DNA of 64,000 nt from Acanthaster planci (Eukaryota; Echinodermata; Asteroidea; Valvatida; Acanthasteridae), in NCBI RefSeq assembly GCF_001949145.1, contig NW_019091358.1, positions 984,053 through 1,048,052 of the forward strand, given 5' to 3'. The position numbers were made by a program, and so were the translations under genes. Positions 36,351-49,602 of the stretch are shown one piece after another; within the stretch, counting starts at the first letter, position 1; the number at the start of each line of letters is the position of its first letter. A model generated the notes under the pieces. That model ran no database searches. It had not been told where the DNA came from and saw nothing but the letters and a program-made list of their open reading frames with translations.

Positions 36351-37185
36351 GTCGAGTTATTCCCCGGTCCTTATCGATCATTTTAAGTATCCTCCCTCGT
36401 CCTTTTGTGTAGCTTAACCCCCAATGTGCTGTGCGGAATCCCCTCCCCTACCCTCTGCATTTCCTCCAATATCGTCGAGATGCATTTTGCTTCTGCACTG
36501 AGCTTCACAATTTTGTTGGTGATGTCTTGCGACCTCTTTGACGTTAATCTTGTAAAAATCTGATACACCGTTCTCACAAAACCTATGTTTTTCTGAGACA
36601 GATCAGCCAAAAAATGTCAATTTGTACAATGCGCGCGGGTGACACTCGTAGAGCCATAAACTACACCAAAAAAACTGTTTGTTATTTTTAATATATTGAA
36701 GTGAATCTTCGCAGATATACTTATGAGTGTTGTCACATCTATGCCAAGTTTCGACAAGATTGGACGCGGTACAGTCAAGTTCTTAGGGGCGGAATTCCCC
36801 CCCCCCGTAACATGGCCCGAAAAAGCCCAGCTCTTGGAGTTTGACAGCTTTCCAAACCGACTCGCTTCTCAGCTCTGTACTTGTACATGTGTTTTCAGCA
36901 CACTGATACCAACGGCATCAGGATACCACATAATGACGCAACAAAGGCTCTTTGTAAAGAGGCGTTGTTCGCCTGGAATCGCAAATTTTTCTTTGGCAAT
37001 TTTCCAACTCAGATCAGCGGCTCCTTGCATTGACACATTAACATGAGCTAGTCAGCAATGTGGGACAGAATGAGAATGAAAAATAGGAGTACGCATGTAT
37101 GGGTTTGGTTGGAAAGTGCAGCCCACTAATTCAAGTGACAATTTCTCCCCGGCACATTAGCCTGAAAAGTGCTCAGGTTTCTTTT
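36351..37185. other. Non-coding stretch with a poly-C run
   Basis: A run of C follows GGCGGAATT near 36796. The preceding CATCTATGCCAAGTTTCGAC-type sequence looks like a dispersed repeat fragment, but I cannot name it. Confidence 0.35.
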
Positions 37186-37585
37186 GAAAAGGGAGACTGT
37201 TTGGACCCCAAAATTGTGAGGTTGTGTAAATCTTTGCCAGAATTAATTCGCTGGTTCCCTGGGCTTCCATTCTGAGGGCAGAACAGATAAAAAATACGGC
37301 TAAAATGGTCCTATTTGCTTGAGAAAATAGAGGGATACCATTTGAAAATGGGTGCATGCAGATTTCGTGACTATCACTTTTCAGAGGGTGAGTTTGTTTT
37401 GTGTTAATAAATACTAATGTAATTGGTTAACCCATAAAAAATGAAAAGACAACAGTTTCAAAGATTAAGAACATGACAATAATTTATTTTTTGGTTTCAG
37501 AAACCTCAAAGATCTTGGCATGCGTGCTATTGAGCCCTGAACATGCTGATTTTACACTGTTTCCAACGGGGCTTCAAATGGGTGG
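37186..37585 (+). repeat. Diverged ~400-bp dispersed repeat, copy 1
   Basis: This interval is colinear with 48228-48605. Shared landmarks in order are AATTGTGRGRTTGTGTA, TGAGAAARTWGAGGGAT, GTTTGTTTTG, TAATYGGTTAACC, and TACACTGTTTYCAAYGGRGC. Identity is low between landmarks and no coding capacity is visible. The final landmark also occurs in the MITE at 11977-11990. Confidence 0.65.
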
Positions 37586-37710
37586 CCTGTACCCTGGAAC
37601 GTAATCCGCACGGCATGGGTATAAGTGAGCACCATGCACCTGACAAAAACTTAAATATTCAGCATCCAAAATTGACAGGGCTAATAGCACACGTTAAACC
37701 GCAGCTGGCT

Positions 37711-37731
37711 ACTGGTCCCTGTGGGACCAGT
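37711..37731. repeat. Perfect 9-bp palindrome
   Basis: ACTGGTCCC and GGGACCAGT are separated by TGT. It could form a small hairpin. No terminator or RNA gene context is visible. Confidence 0.8.
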
Positions 37732-40700
37732 CCAGTGCGCGTTTAAATTTACCCTCCGTAACAAATACAGAACACGATGCGCATTCAAAACGCGTCAATG
37801 GGAAGGCACCTCCAGAGTCAACAGGTATGTTGGTAGATACATTCACGTCGTTATATGGCAGCGAGCGGTGTTGTCTTTGTCGCCGGGTGTCATTGCATGC
37901 ATGCAAGAAGCCTCTTTAGACGGTCGATGATGAATGGGCTAGATGGGAGAGCTTGACAAGGCCATACACGTAGGAGGGGGGTAACCGATGGATGCATCCC
38001 AAAACATCTCAAGAGACTGTCTCCGACTTCTCTACGGTTGAGATTGCTCACGAGGTCCAAGGCGAAGATGGCCAACTGAGGAGCCGAGAAGATGACAAGA
38101 ACCTGAGTGTCGCCAAGGGAGATTGAGAAAGGGGGCTTATATGACTCGGGATACTACCTGTAGTTGTTTATGAACGTATGTATCAAAACGTTAATCCCGT
38201 TTTAAAAACACATGCCAATCCTACTGTCGAGAAGTGATTACCCCGATGTCGAACACGGAATTTCTTCCTCCGCTGATAAATTTAGGATTAATTGTTTAAT
38301 CGCTTTCAAGAACCTGTTTTCGTCTTAGTACTAGAGTCCATTTTAAGCCAGAGCAATTTCCAACATCAAAGCATCGTCCACACCACCTGACGAGCAGGAT
38401 CGACTGACCAAAATGAAAGAAAAGGGGGGGGGGAGCTAGAAAGAAAGTCCAAGTTCGCATTTTTGATTTAGCTCGAAGAGGTTGGACGTATTTCAACAAT
38501 TTGCCTCTAATGGCGGGGCCGCGGGCAACGCTTGCCTTCCGTCGCAACAAGTGATGAGGATTGTCAGCCGGGTCTAGGAGAAGGCCAGGCCTGGAGACAA
38601 ATAGCCCGCATGCACCCGCAATGCGCACGGGCCATCGGTAATTGCCGTGATAGTGATCTCATAAAAGTAAATGAATTGGCTTGGACAATCAAGCAAACTA
38701 CCCGATTATGTCCTTAATTAGCCTCGGCGACGTAGACTCCGAGGCACCGTCTTCATGCCACTTGGCAGTGCGTATGTGCAGAGTGAGGCTGGGTGTTGAA
38801 CCTGGGGGAGCTAGGCCTTTGACGGTTGGCCGCGTGGGTTTGGGTGCAATGGAAAATGCACGAGACATGACAGCAACGCCACTTCATCATGGAATATAAT
38901 TCTTCCAGATTACACCCGTGCAGAAAACGAAAAAAACCCCGTAAAATTCACCTCTTCCTGGTACTCTCCGGAGTGAATTAGCTTCCCACTTCAACCACCG
39001 CGCGTTTCCTTGATCTTCCCGCCTGCGATGCTCAGGTTGCATCCCTACTTCTCCTCTCGCTTCTCTCCCTCTCTCTCTTTGACGCAGTTGCCACTTCATG
39101 CCTGACCAGTTTTATTAGTCCACCATTTGAGAAGCCCCAAAATACGCGAAGTGGTGTCGTTCGTGTTTCTTCAAACGTTAATGATTTTATCGGTTCGACA
39201 AGTAGCCTCGTCGGAACCGGACGCGGCCACCTGACGTCCCTCATTAGATCAGCTTTGCTCAGCATTTTAGCCCGTCAAACTCGATATCGTTTATCGCATC
39301 CACCCCTTGGAGTTTCAGTGACGGAGAGGAATCGTTATTTGCGCAGTTGTAGCAAGCTGATTGTTTTGCGGCTTCCGGTGTCGTGCCCGTGGTTATGCCA
39401 GTAGTCGTCCACATTATCTTCCGTATGCACATCGATAATTAATTGACTTAGGGATGTGTCCCGCGCACTTTCCCGTTGGGCTTTGGTTTTTATTCAGCGA
39501 TTTCTGTCGTGTGTTTCTTAAAGAATTAAGGGTCTATATTTGGGCCCAAAGGACCCGTGAATCCCTTATTAATCACATAAAAAGTGACTTTCTGTTGGTA
39601 TCTTGCAAGAAAAGCATGAAAGCGACTTCATTAATTGTTTGAACAAAAAACAGGCCCATCTTTTTTATTCTTCAGTGAGCAATTGATCATAACCATTATT
39701 TGTTTAGCACATCTAACATTTATTAAGTTATTTTAAGTTTTTACGTTATTTTTATAGTATTCATAAACCACAATATTCGGCTTTTTAGGATGATGGCAGC
39801 TGATGTCTTGAGTTCGATAAAATGATAAAAGATTATCCTTGAGTGCGAGGGTGCTCGTCTGGTCTGCAATACCTGTCATATAAATTACAGGTATTATGTT
39901 ATGGTTTGTTCAGAAAGGAGATTTAAAATCTACAAGAAAGACTTAAGCATGGTCTCGCGTCAGAACTTTTTTCACTGACGCCGAAACAAATTCCGCTTTT
40001 TTGATGTGTAAACATATAATATGAAAATGGTGGATTTTGAAGCAGAAAGAATTAAACTTAAAAGAGTCATGTGAAAAGATCAATGCTGTCCTTTTAAAGA
40101 TAACTGGAAAAAAATAAACTCAGACAACGAGTAGAAATACGCGGAATCAGGTGGATTATAGAAAAGATCTCATAATTATTCCCCCTTTTGCGGTTGTTTC
40201 GAATCCTCCACCTTACCCCTTCGAGCAACATATAAAGTAGAAAAGATTCTCCCGTCGGGTATGTCGCTTCAAAACACAGCTTTTAAGTCTCAAGAAATAA
40301 GAATAAAGAAATGTATCATCGGGGAATTTTAGTTTTCATTTTTGGCTTTACGCCAGCAGAAACTCACATATTCAACTTTATTGGATGACCGACTGACACA
40401 CCTCAAATGAAGATGAAGAGACCTTGCTCTCACCCCTGAGGGCCGTCACGGTGTCCGAATTTCGTGAATAAAGGCAATACAGGTCTTGGGTATCGATACG
40501 TGCCGCCAGGGTACATGGCAGTGAACGTAGCCGGAGTCCCACCATGGACTCAGTCCTAACTACGGCGACCGAAAACAGGCTTGCTTAAGTTCAGAGTGGT
40601 TAGTGCAGTCCTCTGAGAAGAGGCACAGTGTGTCAATCATTGACACACCGAAAAATGGCCCTGTCTGTGGCATGAGGTGTGCCCAGTCTCTGGCCACATC

Positions 40701-41340
40701 TTATCGACTCAATTAGGAATGACACAAGGAAACGCATCGACATCCGCTGATTATGAGATAGGGGGTCAGTTAAACTTGAAGTGAGTCCCAAACTACTCAA
40801 AGTCCGGCTGAGCTTCCGGGTCGACAGATGACCCAGACGCCCGCTTGTTATTGTCATCAATATCGCAATTATTATTTTTCATTTACTGTGGTGGGTCAGC
40901 CCCTCTGTTATTCTATGGTTATGCAGTCAATCGAGGTCACTGTAAGATTTCATCGTTTGCGGGGGGGGGGCGTTCACTTACTTAATGACTCAACAGCAAG
41001 CCAACGTAGTATACGTGGTTACGAGGATCATGATACATTTGTTTCCCCCGTAATGTTGTATTATCTGTTGATAGTATAGTGTTAGTAAGCTTTTTATTAT
41101 GTATCTATCAACTATACTAATTCTTAAATTTTGTATTTTTTAATTTCCGTTTTGTGTGTAAAAAGGTCAAAGGAATTTCCCTTTAATGGGATAATAAAAT
41201 CATATTGACTTGAATTGAATATTGCCCCATATTTCTAAGTACACGATTATTTCTCTTTTGTGTAATCCGGTACGGTTATTGTCACTATCGGCTTCCTGCA
41301 CACTCACCGACCATATCCAACAATATTACTAAAATACCCA
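37732..41340. other. Non-coding stretch
   Basis: No supported gene. A CpG-rich part (38500-39330) contains only short frames without domains. A run of G near 38426-38436 stands out. Confidence 0.45.
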
Positions 41341-41530
41341 TTATAACCAGTATCACCCAACCACCAATATCACTATTATCATTATTATCATCATTAACCC
41401 CATAATAACCACAATCACCGCTAATCAATAATCACCACTACCACCCCTTCCACCATGATAACAGTTATAACCACCATTACATTATCACCATGATTCCTCA
41501 CTCTCACCATTATCACCAGCATATCACCAC
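41341..41530. repeat. Imperfect trinucleotide tract (CAC/ATT/ATC)
   Basis: The stretch is built from mixed ACC, ATC, ATT and CAT triplets such as ACCACCAATATCACTATT. It is a decayed microsatellite. Confidence 0.8.
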
Positions 41531-42419
41531 CCTCTACACTATCTCTAATAGAAAACTGTAAGGTTTTGCATAACCGTCTCCTTGGGAAAGGACGTTGCAT
41601 TCAACATCACTGTCGTCATGGTGAGCATTGCGTATCGCTGTTCCCTATTGTTTTCCCTTAGTGACGCAATAATGACTGGTTTATGAGCGCAATAAAGAAC
41701 AATAATTTCATGTGGTGGCAAATGAAAATGTTCCATTCCACAGGGCGAAGCTGAGTGGAATGAAATAAATTGCATCTGTCACCGAATGAAGTTATTTTTA
41801 CCGCTTCTCGAATGTTAAACGCCCATTATTTAATTTATACACGTACATTACAAATTATCTGTTAAAACAAACGGTCGTCGCGTATTTACGTCTGCTGTTT
41901 TGCGAAACAGGTTTGTATCCAAGGCGCTACCCATTGGTTGCACTGTGCAATGAACGGAAAATGAAATGAAATATATCATGTATATGAAAAGGGGCCAAAA
42001 ACCAGTCGTGTGGAGTTTTATTCAACGGATACCACTGAATAGAGTGAATAAATCAATGACACTTGATAAAGATCCACCAATCAGATGGAAGGATATGAAT
42101 GGAAAAAGTTAATCCACAGAAAGCCAAACTGTTTTTGTAGACCTTCCTTGTTTTATTTTAGTTTGGAGTCATTTTTATCTATTTATAACAATGATGTAGG
42201 AAACAACAGGAAAAATGTTTTACAGACTTTCCAAACAAAATTGTCCCACTTTGTAAACTTCATAGCAAGTGATAAACCACCCACTGCTCTGTGTTAGCCA
42301 CTGATGAACGCTGTCTGTCTTTCCCACAAGTCCGTGATGCAGTCGCTAATGGTCAGTATAGTGCAATAGTGAAGGTAGTTGCCCAATAAGTCTAATAACT
42401 GCAAGTCTGGATGGAGAGG
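41531..42419. other. Non-coding stretch
   Basis: No supported gene, repeat or RNA. Confidence 0.45.
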
Positions 42420-43060
42420 TCATGAGCCTTCGTAATGGCTACTGTCTGCTTTCATTTGGCAGCCGGTTTGGTCACGCCGTTGTGAGCCGGCGTTTCCCGC
42501 TAAGACGACAACGGGGTAATATTTATCACCGAGTCGTTCTTTTTACCCCCGGGGGAACGCCCCCGCGGCAATTTTGTAACTTCACCGTTGCTGAAGATAT
42601 TATGTGCATATCTCGCCGGTAGAAACTCGATCTGCCAGCGAGCCACGTGAATTTACAAAAGGGCTTTGTCTCAATCCGGTGCGGAATCCCGTCGCCAATC
42701 CGACCCTGTCTTGTCAGAATTACGGCATTTTATCATTACCAATGCAAACCCCGTCCGTCAGACCCTATCAAGCGCTTAGCGTGGCACCCCCGGGGGAACG
42801 TTTGTGTAAAGATGAGCGTGAAAACGTTCCTGTTTGACAAGGACAACGCGGATTGGCGTGGGGGCTTAACTTGTTGATGTTACGGACAACAACCTTTCCA
42901 AGGGGATTTGGCGATTTGTTTTTGTCGAAACTCGGCCCTGCCCGGCGGCTTGCTTTAAGCCCCGGCATGAATCCGGCCCACGCGCGGCGCTCGGCGGGAA
43001 CCTCACTTGCGGCATCCTCGGAAAAGTTGTCTTGTCATTTTGGCTTATCTCTGTAACGAC
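42420..43060. promoter_or_regulatory. CpG-rich patch with a duplicated ACCCCCGGGGGAACG motif
   Basis: The exact 15-mer ACCCCCGGGGGAACG occurs at 42545-42559 and 42786-42800, 241 bp apart. Its core is a ten-base palindrome resembling EBF/COE-type sites. A CACGTG E-box lies at about 42643. No frame has a recognisable domain. It is a candidate enhancer or promoter by composition and motif duplication only. Confidence 0.3.
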
Positions 43061-46000
43061 TACCCCGAAGGAGCCTTTTCGAGAGCGACTTGAAACCTAT
43101 GCGCTGGGGGTTGTTTTCTTTTTCTTTTTCTTTTTTCGTATTGACTGGCTTTTCAACGATACCTTGACTTAATCCGCCCGTACCCGTATCATTCTCCTCG
43201 GAGCCGTCAAAGTTGGAGCGCATCTGTTCGACGGAAGGCTTTAATCCTGCAGTAATGGTTTCGTTGAACATTGTTGTGGAGTGGAGAAATTTGGAAATGT
43301 ATCCACGAACGAGTTTCGATAATCTGGGACTAGTGGTTGACACATGCGGCCGAAGGTACGGTACACGCTTAGAGCCAGAGAGGATCATGTCTGGCACAAG
43401 GCCTTGATTTCGCCTGTTTATCATGTGCAACAACTTGTCAATTATTTTCATTGGTGTGGGTCCCATAGCATACCGGTGCGCATGTGTGTCGGACACCATG
43501 CTGCTCAGAAAGAACTGATGATTTTTCCCAACCAACGGCCAGAAGAGCGATTACATTAGGCTTACAGTGTCATGATAGCGTGTGAGCGGCCGTTTACACT
43601 GAAGTCGACGCAAAAAAACTTCCTTATTAAAGACACAATATTCGGATCGGAGAAAATGGACACCGGAATCTCTCAGAGGTGCCCTTATCTTCCATTTGGT
43701 ATTTTTGCTTCGAGGTCTGAAGATGACGTTTTGAATTGGCCCCTTTTCAAGCTGTATTTCCCTTTATTTCATAGTCTACATCTATAGGGCCCCAATGTCA
43801 AGAGTCACAGCGTTAAACTAAGGAGTTTCATCTTCTCCCTAAAACGAACACAACAGTCACCATTTTTTCTAATGCGAGATTTAGCCTACCCAGTTTGAGA
43901 AACCATTTTCCTTTCTTGTCAGGGAAAGATTGTGTCACGTCCACCCGCTGTAACATGATGCACGACTTCCCCACTGCATTAAAGTTGTATTTTCCACAAA
44001 ATCCCTGCTCCAAAATATGTATGACTCAGCGATCCATGCACGCATCACTCACAATAGATTATTAGGTTGTCTTTTGTGACTTCTTTCCACCGATTCGCGC
44101 TGTCCAGCCTGTCTATAAGGACCCATGGAACGTATATACACTAATCCACGGGGAGCTATAGTTGGAAATTCAGAAAAACCCTCCTATAACGGAAGCATAA
44201 TGCAAGCTGTTTTACAAAAAATCCTGGCCCCTTGATAGTTGCTTCTGGCTTACAAGCCTTAAAATAGCATATGCAGATCTCTATACAGTCCGAAAGTTTG
44301 TAAAAATGGCAAAGTATGAGGCTTAAACAGGACTGCGAGCATGTATTTCTGCGCAATCTGGGCATAAGTGTGCCTCAGAATTTCTGATTTTTGGAATGGA
44401 GTATATCTGTATCTTTCTTTTTCAAAATGACAATATGATTCAGGACTACTTTTAGGGGCAGTCTTTGAATCCTTGAAAACAGAAAGACGGTGAAATAGGC
44501 TTTTCATTTTGAAGTGCATTTTAAGCACCTTGTCTGCTCTTTTTAAGGGAGGGTATTTGATCACTTTTGTCCATGATGCTTTAATGACTTGTCTGAAACT
44601 TTTAAGGTTAGCACCAACGGAGATTTTGATGCACCATTCGTGGGACCAATGAAAACAACCCGTGTTTGGGTTGGGCTCTATATTCGCACGAGCGCCGTAA
44701 ACATTTCCATCGAACTTCATCAACCCAGAAGTTTTCACCCGATTGCAGACCCCATAAAAAAAGAACATTTTGATGATGAGAAGGAGAACTTGGAGGGTCT
44801 GTTTGAGAAGGCTTCACTTGACATTAATGAAGGAATATCGCGGTCGGAGTCAATTTAGTCATTGAACCCACGACCGGACCGCCCTCGAAAGATTTAGGCC
44901 TCAAAAGAGAAGTGCGCATGGCCTGTGATGTTTTCATGGAATCTGTTCACTGAGTAAATAGCCAAGTAATTATTCCTGTTTCAAAGTTCAAGGAAGTGCT
45001 AACAACCGTTGTTACTTTGGGTGCACGTAGGAGATCGAGATTGTGCGTAGTTTGAGTATTCGCGCATGCGCAATAGTGACATAATTATGGTCGTCGCATG
45101 GAAATGCATTCTAGCAGACGACGCATTTCAGTGTTAACCATGTGAGGGATTGTATTGGCATTTCCCTTGAAGACCTCGGGTGTGAATAAATTGCCAAGAA
45201 TCTATCAAAATAATGATATTTAATAGCTTATGGTAAGAAAGATTTCCGGAAAATAATCACAGAAGTGGAAAATGTCAATTTTACGACAAAGGCTAATTAT
45301 CTTTTTTTTAACCTAACTTTGTGTCTCGTTTTCACAATTTTGCCGACTTTACCTTCAAGTAACTTTGATGCCACATGGAAGACGAGTTATTTTTATGAAC
45401 AAAAAAGTGTGGATACGAGTGCGCTTCGGTACGAGTTGACTTTTAATGCATTGTACTAATACGTACAATGACGTCAAATTGCCGGACTAAAAGGCACAAA
45501 CAAAAACTTTCCGTTCTCATCCCTACGGTTTCCTTCTTGCATTATACTTTCTCATTAGAGCGTTCATGATATTCCTCAGCATTAACAAGTAGGGAAATGT
45601 TCAGGGAAAACCCAGCAAAACTGAAAAAACCTCTAAAATGTTGGCTTGATTTCCAACTTCTGACTCTGTTACTTTAGAGATTAGTATGTATGTGAGAAAG
45701 ACGGGCAAAAAGTTGACAGGAAATGGATTTTTATAGTGTGCAAGTTAGCAACAGTTATTTTGAGTATAAATAGTAATCAGTATAGAAATGAGGGGGCAAG
45801 CAACTTTATCTGAGCCTGATGTTGATCGATTGCTTTCGGGGTCCACCTGCCCATGGACCTGCCTGAGTCAATATAGCCTGAGAACGCATGCGCACCAACT
45901 ACGCGAGGGACATACACATATGTGGATGAGGTCATTCTTGGTGATCGGACGTAATAAGTGATGACCAGCATAAAATATAAACAGGTTTTATGTTCTGGAC

Positions 46001-46610
46001 AAAAACAATTCGTCGGTGTTGACAATCAACAATTTCTATCAATAAGATATCACTATCGTTTAACTCCGGTTTTTGTACCAGAAAGGACAAAGGCCTTGTT
46101 GCTTTGTACTGTATTCTGTTGTCCTTTCGAATTTTCCGTGAGGCCAGGGTCACTCTGCTTGTGCCACTGTGGCCTGAACACGGTCAACGATGACGGACTT
46201 GACACCGATGTCCTCGACCATTCGACACGGCCAAACGGCCCCCCGATTACCGCATAACACATGTACACCGATTGCGGTCCGGGAGAGCAATGGAGACCTT
46301 GTACTTCGGAACGTAAAGACCCCCTCATCCGAAAGACAATTAACGCTTATCCGTACCACTTGCAACGGTCCCCCACTGCCTGGTAATGTTTTAACAATCT
46401 CTCAAAAACTGAACTAACTCATGGAGATGATCATAAAAGAGCGCCGGTACTCCACCCGCGTCTTTGAAGTTTGGTTGGCTAATGGCGCGTGTCAAATCTA
46501 GCCTGTTAGACTTGGTTAATCGCTGCACCAGGGCCCTTTGAACTATCGGAGATCCTAAACATTATTTGCATAAAAGGAGGTATGAGAAACAAAAGACCAG
46601 TGATGTAGCC
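43061..46610. other. Non-coding stretch with unassigned long frames
   Basis: Minus-strand frames 43035-43535 (166 codons) and 44259-44768 (169 codons) are long for AT-rich spacer. The latter is Lys/Phe/His-rich and overlaps a plus-strand frame (44589-44858, 89 codons). I recognise no domain in any of them. They could be TE remnants or chance. A perfect CRE lies at 45469-45476. Confidence 0.35.
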
Positions 46611-46700
46611 ATGGGGGGCTGGGGGCACGCCCCCCTCCACAAATTCAGGGTGCCCCCCCAAATGCCCCCACATTGAAAAAACCGGATGAATGGATATAGA
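46611..46700. repeat. G/C-tract repeat fragment
   Basis: GGGGGGCTGGGGGCACGCCCCCCTCC folds on itself (GGGGG at 46621-46625 with CCCCC at 46630-46634). Further C7-AAATGCCCCC follows. I recall similar sequence as dispersed TE ends in invertebrates; the identity is not established. Confidence 0.45.
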
Positions 46701-48227
46701 ACAAGGCTAACAAAAACTTATCCCCAAAAGCCACACCACTGAAAGCTGCCCCCCATAAGATGCTGGTGCCTCTTTGTGCAAAAGACTCGCGAAAAAACTA
46801 CTATTGTGGCATTTTTGACACAGTTCATTAACAGAGGTTATTGCAAAATGTTGCCACACTTGTTCACTGAGACTTTCAGAGCATCGACAGTTTGCCATGG
46901 GTTCAACATATTAATTTATGTCATTTACTCTTCCGAATAAACTATTTAGTTTAGGCTTTGAGAAGGACTCTTGGGGTGTGGGGCACCGTCGTAGGGCCCA
47001 AGGGGGTCACGGGTGACCCCACTGCCATTGACCCTTCCCTCAATCACACACAGACACTGCATCAATCATGTTCAATATCCCTGATCCTGTGGAGAAACCT
47101 CGTCCCTGCGTCTTGGTTTGTATAATGCGGGATTGGGGCACCTCCGATTAAGTGCCTTCTGCGGGGAGGGGGGCTATACTGACCGTGGTTGTCACATGCT
47201 GTTGGTTGATATTTCGATATCGCGTTCGAGACCACTTATGATAAAATTATAGCGGAACGGCGGATCTTTCAGCAAGCACTTAGTCCGTATTAATCGTCAT
47301 ATTAGTGACCCCCCGAAAACAGCTCCCAGGCATCATAGCCTTGGGTTTGTGTAATTGATCTATACAGGCAAACTTATCCAGAAGTCCGAAATATTTAGCA
47401 AGGGCACTGTTGCAACGCTACCGTCAGTGAATTAATTGCAACAGGGAAAACAGCACAAACAATGATTAGGGCATGTCTGTGTATTGAATGACTGGGATAT
47501 TACGGATGGAAGGAAGCCAGACGGCATAAGCGATGTTGAATGCGCAACTACGTCACTTTTTAAAACTACTACTGCGACTAAGCTCTCAAAAGGAATTATG
47601 GCAGGAAGCAAAACACGACTGCTAGTGCCAGGGTTTCTCCGGATCTCGGAACTTTCACGGATCTGAAGTAATCAGCAGTTGACTGTTTTGTTCATTCAGG
47701 TACACAAATGTTATCCAATCACCTGGGACTATGTGAACTCGACTCAGTTCGCGTAGTTCAAGGTTATAAGTCACGTAGCAGTTTTGCTGGCAGTAGGCCT
47801 ACAAATCTGTCAACAACAAACCATAGACCATGCGAAGGTCCACCGATTTAAGGTTCACTTAGTGATGCAAACAAGTCTTCGCTTGTAAACAACAAAAGCT
47901 AGAGTTCACGCAATGCCCAGATCACAGCCGTATATGAATTGTGACCCTGAGTCAGTGAATTTGTTCTCATTGTGTGAATTGAGAGTTCAGAGTGACGTTT
48001 TCTTAAAAATTAACCGACAGCACTATGAATAAGATCATTGTTGTCGTTTTGTACACAGCGCCCTCAGTCGATCAGATGTAGAGCGGTTGGCTCTTTGAAC
48101 AACGTAACCGGAACTACCGCACGCTCGCCGCAGGCACAGTGCACTGTGCACTGTCCCAATTCAAGGAAAATTCTCCGCCGAACTGAGGCGCTAGCTTCAA
48201 AAGTACCCTTATAGTTTCTTTTTAAAA
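46701..48227. other. Non-coding stretch
   Basis: TAGGCCTAC lies at 47794-47802. The perfect direct run GCACAGTGCACTGTGCACTG near 48134-48153 contains nested palindromes. No gene is seen. Confidence 0.4.
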
Positions 48228-48605
48228 GAGGAGCCTGTGTGGGCCAAGAAATTGTGGGATTGTGTATGGCCGGGGATCATCTCTATAGATCAGAGGCTCC
48301 CGTCCGGGGGGAAAGCAGACAAAAATGTTTTTGAAAAGTGTCAGAAGAGCCTGAGAAAGTTGAGGGATGTCATTCGCAAATGGCTGCTAGGAAGACTTGG
48401 GAACGTTCACTTTGGTGGGGGTGGGTTTGTTTTGGCGGATTATTAAAAAAATAATCGGTTAACCTACTACACTTTGAAAATCAAATAAAATCCAAAAGAC
48501 CAAACAACACGTTATTTTTGTTTGAGAAGCCTCAGGGACTTGCCAGTTGTAATGGGGCTCCAAACTTTGTTCATACACTGTTTTCAATGGAGCTCAAATT
48601 AGTTC
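48228..48605 (+). repeat. Diverged ~400-bp dispersed repeat, copy 2
   Basis: Partner of 37186-37585 in the same orientation, with the same landmarks in the same order. It ends with CATACACTGTTTTCAATGG (about 48574-48592). Confidence 0.65.
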
Positions 48606-49602
48606 AGTGCACCCAGACAGAATTTGGTCTGCGGATGCGTTTGTCCCCAAATGTTGGTTCAACAGAAAGAGGCTAATGAAGCTTCTATTAAGAGCCAAAT
48701 TTGAGGTGCCACAACCAGTTTTAACATCTCGACATACATAAAACAATGTGGACTCTGTAAGCTGAAAAAAAATCAACTAAAAAATGTAATTCTAGTCAAC
48801 AGTTATTTGACACAATGTTTTTCGTAAGACTTGCAACCATTCTCGACTTTATTGATTTGCCCAGATTCGTTTGTTACCTTGATAAAAAGTCCATCAATTC
48901 ACAACCGGTCCACAGGCCAGAGCATTTATCATCGAATGGCACCTCACAGGAAATGAATCTTATATACTGACGGTCGATAGACAAGTTATCACAGTTTGTC
49001 CATCTTCCAATCGTCGCTCCATCTACTGACGTTAGATATTGACGAGAATTCATAATACGTGTACGTCAATACATGTACATGTATATTTACATAAAATCCC
49101 ATTAAGCTACTAGTAACCGCAAATAGATCTTTTTTTATACATTATCTAAAATCTTCACTGTTACCAATTTGTCATGATATAAACCAGACCTGCCACAAGG
49201 AATCGTTTCGTGTATAACCAAAAAAACTATTGAAAGTATATTAATCGGCTTTGGCGGGACTTATCCGGCTGTGGCAACTGATCGGCAGCTGCTTGCATTT
49301 CAACAACTTGACGGACACGAGTTTTTGACGAGTGACCGGAGAGGGGACTTGACAGAAACCCATTTGGAAAAAAAAATCACAAAACGGATTTCTGGGAAGA
49401 ACATCTATCGGCTTTAATCATCATCGTACCATTCCCTTCCCGTATACAAAGGAAAGTGATTTGATTATCTTGACTTCGGTTCTCGATTTCAATTCAAACA
49501 TTTTGCATATCGAAAATTATTTTGTCACGCAGACAGTGTGACCGGTGTTCCCAAACACATTTCTTTCTTTTTTTAATAGCGACTGAACCTCGCTAGTGAT
49601 GC
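48606..49602. other. Non-coding stretch
   Basis: An ACATGTACATGTATAT run lies near 49072-49087. No gene is supported. Confidence 0.45.

Noticed and set aside
41341-41530. Possible CRISPR-like or regular array
   Set aside because: Triplets are irregular with no spacers; it is a decayed microsatellite, and the sequence is eukaryotic.
43035-43535. 166-codon minus-strand open frame
   Set aside because: No domain, low-complexity Lys/Glu run near the C-terminus, and no exon-like context.
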